A stretch of 64,000 bases of DNA from Flammula alnicola (Eukaryota; Basidiomycota; Agaricomycetes; Agaricales; Strophariaceae). Where the stretch lies: contig JADNRV010000153.1 of assembly GCA_015499995.1 (NCBI GenBank), positions 1 to 64,000 of the forward strand, read 5' to 3'. Numbering within the stretch: the first letter of the stretch is position 1; the number at the start of each line of letters is the position of its first letter. The notes below the pieces were generated by a model. The model was not told the DNA's origin. It was given only the letters and a program-made list of their open reading frames with translations, and made no database searches. Made by a program: the position numbers and the translations under genes. Positions 56,360-64,000 of the stretch are shown one piece after another.

Positions 56360-58935
56360 TTTGATGTCTTCGTCGCATTGTTGTGCTTTATACATGCTAC
56401 TCGTGTACTTATGTACGGTTTAATGCACAGTTTCTCGCGCTTACTTGGATTTTCCGGGCATTCGCACAGTAGTGGCACCACCTTCACACCCGACCCCATT
56501 AACAATTTAGCACAGTGACACGGTCGTTTGCCCTGGTAGCATTTCAGAGACTCTATCAATAGCGGTAAATGGAATATACTTAGCTACGAGCAAGTGAGTG
56601 CCGGAGACTAATTTAAACTCAGTAAAGGTACTCACATGGTCCTACTGTAGTACACCCATCCGTACGGGTCTCGAATAGATCTTCCAGAAATTGAAATTCA
56701 AAGGATGAGAAACGCAATTACGCAGATGACAATGTCGTAAGATGGGTAACTAAGCTAGAGAATCGCGGTTGGCCCATAATGTAAATCTAGATGGACAAGG
56801 AATGCTCTGCGAAGAAAACGGTAGGGAACTTGATCGCAGCACCTCGTACTAGTCTGAGACTGCAATCCGGAAGCCTAGAGATGTTCTCTGGACAATCTAT
56901 TGGGGTGAAAGAAGCGCAGACTAATGATGGAAAATAGCAGAGGGATTTGGCGGATGAGAGAAATTCCTGTGATACATCTGACGCCCCATGTGTTCTCTCG
57001 CGTGCATGCCCGGGTGCCCAGGCCAGTCGATTTGAGCTCGGTGATTACCATAACGTGGTTCGTACCCACCATCTCAGCATGCTTGGGATGTGGGTATCAA
57101 GAGCCTGCGGTTTGAATGCCTGAACTTAAGTTTGCTATGAGTATAGGCCAGTATGGACAACCTCCTGACGATCAATCCTCGGAACACATCAAAGTAAAAT
57201 CGAACTGGGAGATTGTTGGCCCCAAGATTTGGATGTTACTAGTTAGCTCAGTGTTCCAATCTTGCTTGATCGTGAGTTTCAAGAATCAAGAGGCACCCAC
57301 GGGACACTTCCAATTTAATTATGTAGATTCAGAAGGGTCTGTCGTCCCTAATTTTCAGGGTTTGGAGAGTGACCGTCGTTTCATTTAGAAGGATCGTTGC
57401 TACCGTAATGCCGTGTTAATGTTCCCGCGAAAGGGTCAGGGCAAGGCATGGGATGAGCGTGCTGTCAAGGAGTGCTGCGCAAGCGTGGGGAGTGAGCGGT
57501 GGGCGGATCCATTGCCAACGTAACGGTATGTAAGTAATTATGTGAAGCTTGAAATTATGCAGAAGACAATAAGCTGAATCAAATAGTCTAAGAATTGCAA
57601 AGACATCTCATATTGTACTTGCAAACTATCTGATGGATAGTAACTCACCTCCGAGTCCTTCGTGCCCAACAAGATTAGATATCCACTTCAGGCGCCAAAA
57701 GTCCCTGAGATATTATTCTCTACTATAATTGAACCCGGTCGCGATCTCACTTTTGTATGTAAATTGTCTTCCTGTCATCTGAATTATTTGAGCATGCTCG
57801 CAGCCGTATTAAGTCTTGACCATGCATCAGCATGCATGAGCACGCACAGAAAAAGTGTGCTGTTCACAGAGCGTGTACAAAGCAGAACATACATTCACAT
57901 GGGTGAGATGTTATTGGAAGGTAGCGAGAAATTTTATACAACACTCCAAAGTCATTATTTCAGAAGAAATAGAGGTATAATGTCGATTCACCAAAAACCG
58001 CGAATTCCATGAATATAATTAAGGGTACCAAAATAGGGTGGTCTATATTTAGCCCGCCTAACGGATAACGCACCTTGAAGTTCATGCAGGCTATGTCAGG
58101 CCTTGTCAGGCCTTCAGGATTCGCCGTGAAGCATGGTAAAGGATGAGTTCATGAGATCGACCTTCAACTCATTGCATAATAGGCTCATGCTAAGAGATCC
58201 CCTTCGTGGCCAATAAACCTCAAACTACTGACAGCTTACAGTCAGAGGCGGTATATATACTTCGTACCCAGGAATGCAGGTCTGTTACTTGCGATGTTAT
58301 CTAGCTAGAGGTAGCCCCTCAGCATGCTTTCTGTCCTTGTAGATTTGTTGGGAATTGTAGGCGAGTCGCTCTTTCTTACCCTTAAACACACTTCAAGACG
58401 TGGAAATCAAGACACTCGGAATTCCGAATGTCTGGACAGGCGACGTTGCGGAATGAGAAAGTCGTTGTTGAGTTTGACGTCTACCCCTATGGATCGTTCA
58501 AGCTGTACATTGTTCAGAATTTTAAACATAGCCTTGACTGCTTGATTGGAAAGAAGGGACTGTTCTTGTAGAACACAAGTGATGTAGTTACAGTTAGCTT
58601 CGTACGTCTATATCCGAGTCGGAGTGCGTTGGATACTATATTTATGAACACTATAACTACACTCATTTCTACTGATCATGGTTCGGAGGGAATATTGTGT
58701 TTTTAGAACCATATACCGAGCTCATGTTATAGGAGAGTTAGCTGCATACCAAGCCTTCAGCAAGCTTCGTGTCACAATCTCCATTCTAACACGGCAGGTT
58801 GTCTGAATTGAGTTGGACCATTGGGCATACTTATATACCCACCGGAATGGTCTGTCAGTGAGACAGGACTCTACCTTTCTGCTATTTTCCGCGCCTTCGT
58901 ATACACTGCAACTAGGAGTGAAGGACATATCTATT
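56360..58935. other. 2.6-kb spacer between the aquaglyceroporin copies
   Basis: No supported gene. Short open frames (for example near 57116-57388 and 57662-58012) have no recognisable features. The last ~200 bp are the promoter of copy 2. Confidence 0.45.
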
Positions 58936-60657
58936 ATGTCCTCTTCTAATCACCGACGGAACAAATTTATGGCGTCCAATGAATCCAACGTATCACATAC
59001 AGCCGGCCCTGCTTCCGAGGTTCCTCTCCCTGAACTCTCGACGTACACGCCTCGACCACAGTCGAGATTGAATCCATTATTTCGAATCAGGTATTTTATT
59101 CAATATTTTCCATGGTGCCGACTATCTTACTCTTTGCAGACAGGCTATCCGGGAGCCCATGGCAGAGTTTTTGGCCGTCGCTATTTTTGTTATCTTTGGG
59201 GCTGGTTCCGACTGTCAGGTCGTTCTCTCGACGGATCCGAATGTTGTTTCATCTCCCAAAGGCGTATGTTTGCTCCCGAGCGCCTAATATAGTTTTACGA
59301 ACTAACCCATTGTCTAGGAATTTATTTCGACGAATTATGGGTGGGCCATAGGTGAGAATTAACGCCACATAACGTTTGCATACACGCCACTATGTAGGAT
59401 AATCATATTAACCGAATCATTTATTGACCCGCAGGACTGGCAATGGGAATCTGGGTTAGTGCAGGGATTTCTGGAGGACACGTCAATCCTGCGGTGGGTC
59501 TACCAAATGCACGGATCTTCATGTTCTGATATTTTGTCAGATTACATTGGCCTTAGCAACCTGGCGAGGCTTCCCATGGAAGAAAGTTCCTGGTACGTGG
59601 GAGTCCACAATTCGACGTGCATATCCTTCCAGTCAACCAAAAAATATCTTAACATTGTGCACAGTGTATATTTTCGCTCAGGTCATGGGAGGCGTAGTCG
59701 GTGCCGGACTAGTTTACGCGCAGTACATTCACGCTATCGATATCTTCGAAGGAGGCCGCCATATTCGCACCCAAGCAACTGCTAGTCTGTTCTCCAGTTT
59801 TGCGGTGAGCGCTTATTTGGACCGGACGATTTTAATTATTTTAATGCGCCACCGTCATTTGCTCTGGAACCGAAATAAAAGCTGGATTATCTGACTGCTG
59901 TGTCCTGCTTTTTCTCCGAATTCTTGGGCACCGCAGTCCTCGCCTTCATGATCATGGCCGCCACCGACAAGAATAACGCGGCGCCACCATTGGCGCTTCT
60001 TCCGCTTGTGATTTTCTTGACCCTGCTTGGGCTCGGGGCCGCCCTGGGTATGCAAACAGGTACGCTCCTTCATGCGGCGTAGTCTATTGTTCCGGTTATC
60101 CAGAACAATGGGTGCTAACATTTTAAATGCACTAGCATTTGCTTTCAACCCGGCACGCGATTTTGGACCGCGTTTGTTTCTTACAATGGCAGGATATGGG
60201 AAGGAGCTCTATACATTCAGGAAGTGGGTTATTGTTCTCATTTCTACATCCAACAACTCCATCGGCGAGGGGTCAGACCATGGCTTACCCTTATACCTCG
60301 GGCAATTTTCTGTGCCATGTAGATCTAGAGCTTGCAGCTAGCGACAGTCCAGGTCTGCTGTTTAACCTTCAACGCAAGCTGACTATTTCATGCTAGTCAA
60401 TATTGGATATGGTGTATGATAATGGCACCCATACTTGGAGCTCAATGCGCAGTGGGCTTGTACGACATCTTTCTGTATGACCCCTCGGCGCTAATACTGT
60501 CGTTATCTCTTCCCCGTAAGTTCTCATCCTATGTCTTTGATTATCTATTCTATTCCTGCATAGTGTTTCAAAATTTTGACATGTAATCGGCTAACTATTT
60601 CTCTTTCCAGTGACATCGTTACGCCGGATGGCACGAAGCGCGCCGGAAACTCGAGCA
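58936..60657 (+). CDS. Aquaglyceroporin (MIP family), copy 2
   Basis: Model: join(58936..59090, 59140..59263, 59318..59351, 59435..59493, 59541..59592, 59665..59804, 59882..60059, 60136..60223, 60397..~60513, and a last exon from about 60611), phases consistent up to the penultimate exon. A hydrophilic N terminus is followed by [39 protein letters not shown] (NPA 122-124), [86 protein letters not shown] (second box) and [20 protein letters not shown]. Six membrane segments and the NPARD motif indicate a glycerol/water channel in the plasma membrane. The intron layout equals copy 1 apart from the exon lost there. The C-terminal exon border, and so the exact end, is uncertain. Confidence 0.85.
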
Positions 60658-61786
60658 GTGCGCCAGTTTGAACAGATATATTGCTTGCTTTTGGAACAGA
60701 TACCATATGGGTGCGAGCGCCCGCAGATATCTAAGACGACCATTTCAACCTGATCTCCTTGACAAGTTCTCTCAAATACTATCACATGTGCAGGAGCTCG
60801 GATGGCGACCGCGCCTTTTCTGTCTTTTTGACATCGCTCACTTAACTTTCTGCTTCTGTTGTCATGAGTAGTTTTGAAGCTCATCTCGATCTCAGAACGG
60901 CCTTCAAAGCTTTAGGTCCCGATTCCTCTATATCAGTCTCTATCGGACTCTATATTTCATTGAATTTGTATCCGACTTATCGTGGGGTATCTATATTCCC
61001 TTATATTCTGCACCTATAGATGCCTAAATATCCCGATAAACGGGCATTTTGAGGATGAGATTTGTGCTGGATTTCCAGCTTTGATAGGTAGAATCGAAAT
61101 TCACTCTGAGTACATACTAATATTACTCGACTGGCATTAAAGTAACGATTCTAAACGAAAAAAAAACTCTCCAAAATGCCTGAAGATCCCTTGCAAGTTG
61201 CAAGTTGCAAAGGTAATGCGCGTTTTAAGTTGACCCTTACATCTACGAATCGCCCCTGCATAGGGACTTTGCATTTGTTTAAGGCAACGACGAAGTCGGC
61301 CGTCTCCCACGGGCCACATCGGATTGAATTGGATGGCAACCCTTTTCCTGGGATTGATCATGATCACTTTCAGGCTTCCACCACCATGGCGCCGCACACG
61401 CGATTATCAAGAAACCTGGCAGTCTTCTCAGGCTTGCTGTCCACTGTCCAGTGGACAGTGAATTTCAAACCTTAAATAGTGCACTGTGTCAAGAATAGAT
61501 GGAAATCTGAGAACGAGTCCATTTGGCGGATCCGGAGCAGTGTAAACAAGCCAACAAATCGAAACAATGATGGATGGCAGTCCGCGAGACGCTGCATCAT
61601 GCATGTAATAATATTAATATCTGCGCCAATCGAGACGTTCCTGGCCCTGAGTTGTTCGGCCACCTGACATGGTTATGTAATCAGCTTCATCAAATTGAAA
61701 TATCCTGATCATTCTCATTGCCTCTTCCCTTATAACTTACTTCTTCTGCTTGCCACCTATTCAGCGCTCAGCGCTCCTTATCTGCC
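60658..61786. other. Intergenic, nothing recognised
   Basis: 3' side of aquaglyceroporin copy 2 and promoter of the G-alpha gene; no feature supported. Confidence 0.5.
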
Positions 61787-63691
61787 ATGGGCTTTCTCCC
61801 TGGACCCACCGACCCCTTCTATGAGCTTATGCGCCCACCTATCGACGAGACACCCGCCCAGAAGACTGCGCGTCTGAAGCGTGAACTTGATGACCAGCGC
61901 GTTAGTGACGGCATCGACGAGGACATTAAGCAGGACCGAGCTAACAAAAAAAAGGAGAGGAAAATCGTCAAAGTTTTGCTTTTGGGCCAGTCTGAGAGTG
62001 GTGAGTCCGGTTTGGCGTCATGCAAGACGCCAAGCGCTAATTCAACGTATTTGACTAGGTAAATCAACTACGCTAAAGAGTACGTTCGTAGTTCGGTTTC
62101 TGAGTCAGTTACTTATTTAATGCTTTTAGACTTTCGCATGAGATATGCTCAGGACGAATGGAAAAGAGAACGTAATGGCTGGCGCGCCGTTGTTCAGTTG
62201 AACATCGTTCGGTCCATCATCACCATACTTAAGGTTATCGAAGCCGAAATGAATGGAGATGTTCCAGCTGACTCTGAAGATGACCAAACTACCCTCAACG
62301 ACTCTAATGAAGTCGAGGCGATGAAATTCACAGATCGACATCAACTTCTGATGATCCGACTTGCTCCATTACTCGGTGTGGAGGCAGACCTGAAACGTCG
62401 CTTGGGTGCTGGCTCTGAGCCCCTCCCACCGGCCGCCACTCCTCTTTCTGCAACACCTTTCGACACTCGTGACATTGGAACTAATGTCCGAAGGAAGCAG
62501 GAGTTTTCTGTGCGGTCGTGGAAGGAAGTGTTGTTGCCAGAAACCCGAGAAGGCGGCGAATCTTCGTCTGGTCAGGGTTCAGACTCAATTTCGTCTACTA
62601 TTTCTGGATGCAAAGACGACATGAAGGCGCTTTGGGAGGACAAGGCAGTGCGCCTAGCCCTGAAACGGCGGCGGCTCCAATTGAACGATACCGCTGGCTT
62701 GTACGGGGGTCTTTCCTTCTATCCTCGCCGTTGCGCTAACATATTGGTGTTTAGCTTTCTAAACGACCTGGACCGCGTTGCAGCTCGCAACTACACTGTT
62801 ACTGATGACGATATCGTACGCGCCCGACTTCGGACAGTTGGCATTCAAGAACACAAGCTAATATTCAGACAAGGGCCTTGGGACAACGCGAGAGGTAAGT
62901 TATATTTAGTACCTCGATTAGATCAACAGCAAGATTGACCATATCATTACCAGGGAGTCAGTCTGGTTGGGAATGGCGCATATTTGACGTTGGCGGCTGC
63001 CGAACCACGGTACGTGATGAATATTTTTATGATCGGTGATCCAGACGTTGACCAGTGACCGATCACAGCGCGCGGCATGGCTTCCTTACTTTGACAATGT
63101 CAACGTTATAATTTTCCGTACGTTTCGCATTTGAATGGGCGCTTGATAATGATCTAAAGCAAGTCCACAAAATGCAGTTTCACCTGTATCTGTTTTCGAT
63201 CAGCGGCTGGAAGAAGACAAAACTGTCAATCGCCTCGAGGATTCGATTATCTTATGGACATCGATTTGTTCGTCGAAATTGCTGGCGAGGACGCAGCTCA
63301 TCCTTTTCCTCAACAAGTGTGATTTGCTCCGTCGAAAACTCAAGCGAGGTATCCAAGTAAAGCAGTACTTGCCTAGCTACGGTGATCGTCCAAACGAGGT
63401 GATCACTGTCGTGAAATGTATGTTTCCTTGTACTCTGTCCCCCCGCATTGACTTATCTTTCTCCTTGTAGATTTTCGCGAAAAGTTCAAGGATATTCAAA
63501 AACAGCACTCTCCTGAGTCGCGCTCCGTTTATATATACCCGACTACGGTCACTGTATGTTAATTCTTCTGACTCGCCCCAAATATTGCTGAAGTTTTGCC
63601 TTTCTAGGATACCACCGCTACGGGCACGACGCTTGAGACCGTCCGCGACGGTGTTCTGCGAGAGAACCTCGCAGCCTCGCAACTCATATAG
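61787..63691 (+). CDS. Atypical heterotrimeric G-protein alpha subunit, 485 aa
   Basis: Model: join(61787..62000, 62059..62079, 62130..62700, 62755..62894, 62954..63009, 63069..63117, 63178..63417, 63471..63553, 63608..63691), all phases agree, with a 21-bp second exon. GTP-binding motifs: P-loop GQSESGKST (67-75, usually GAGESGKST), switch I TDDDIVRARLRTVGI with conserved Arg and Thr, switch II DVGGCRTTRAAW (327 on), FLNKCD (NKxD, 396-399) and TTATGTTLETV (TCAT position). The catalytic Gln of DVGGQ is Cys here. At 485 aa it is about 130 longer than standard, through an insertion in the helical domain rich in Ser, Pro and charge. The N terminus MGFLPGP lacks the usual Cys3/Ser6. Agaricomycetes carry many divergent G-alphas. 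Slow GTP hydrolysis is an inference. Confidence 0.9.
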
Positions 63692-64000
63692 CCAAAAAGT
63701 TGTCGTCCAGTCGCGTAACACCACTCCGCCCGCAATCCCCGCTCCATCACGCAAGACGACGAACGACGATATCAACACTCATCATCGGACACTCACTGAT
63801 GATGATCTTGCTGCTACACCACACTCGCATTCTCATTCATCAGGCCACTCCCTCTCTTTATTCAGATTCTGGATGAGAAACGGATTCGATGGAAGGCGAG
63901 AGCGATATTATAACCCATCTTTTTAATTTGCTTTGCAAAAAAATGTCGCTTGTCCGGGCCCTGCGAGGCCTTTGGGACCAGGGTGGACGGAGTTGCTTTC
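63692..64000. other. 3' flank of the G-alpha gene
   Basis: No gene recognised. An open frame runs through 63926 (THHRTLTDDDLAATPHSHSH) but lacks support and overlaps the G-alpha end in another frame. Confidence 0.4.

Overview
The window is nuclear DNA of a filamentous basidiomycete, most likely a mushroom-forming agaricomycete. Its genes are broken by many short introns (about 40-75 bp, GT-AG with a few GC-AG), including micro-exons of 10, 13 and 21 bp. The gene set fits: Clp1-like (clampless) genes, a highly divergent G-alpha with a long insertion, a CBM5/12 plus DM9 lectin-like protein, and tandem beta-lactamase-like hydrolases. I assigned genes by joining exons by hand, requiring intron phases to agree and the joined protein to match a known family. 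No alignment or RNA evidence was available. Species cannot be named.

Layout. 1-6.2 kb: three tandem minus-strand copies of a serine beta-lactamase/transpeptidase-like gene (the first cut by the window edge); a 532-bp TIR element lies between copies 2 and 3. 6.5-9 kb: a relic of an AIM9/APH-like phosphotransferase beside a nest of transposable elements (a 1.62-kb hAT-like element holding a ~400-bp near-perfect palindrome and a second hAT-like MITE, both elements with 8-bp target duplications). 9-12 kb: sparse, with one small unrecognised gene. 12-26.6 kb: a DUF2156 aminoacyl-transferase-like gene, SYF2, UPF3, a broken kinase-like pseudogene, a large SAP-domain protein and a Clp1-like gene. 27.8-28.7 kb: a convergent second Clp1-family gene. 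29-32 kb: a weak gene model and a TDA3-like FAD oxidoreductase. 32.4-34 kb: an F-box protein. 35.3-35.7 kb: a long-TIR element. 37.4-43.5 kb: the divergent pair DBP4 (ribosome biogenesis helicase) and ORC3 (replication origin recognition). 44-52.6 kb: a membrane protein with a duplicated exon, an ICMT-like methyltransferase, the CBM5/12-DM9 protein, a decayed ICMT copy and a polytopic membrane protein. 54.8-60.7 kb: two tandem aquaglyceroporins. 61.8-63.7 kb: the atypical G-alpha.

The core genes (SYF2, UPF3, DBP4, ORC3) serve RNA processing, mRNA quality control, ribosome assembly and replication. They alternate with fast-evolving, duplicated or decaying accessory genes. Recent local duplication is the main theme: beta-lactamase x3, aquaglyceroporin x2, ICMT plus fragment, and a duplicated exon. 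A palindromic TCACGTGA element recurs upstream of several start codons. I found no rRNA, tRNA or CRISPR, and no wholly new multi-gene system; the most unusual structures are the nested elements at 6.9-8.5 kb and the altered paralogues.
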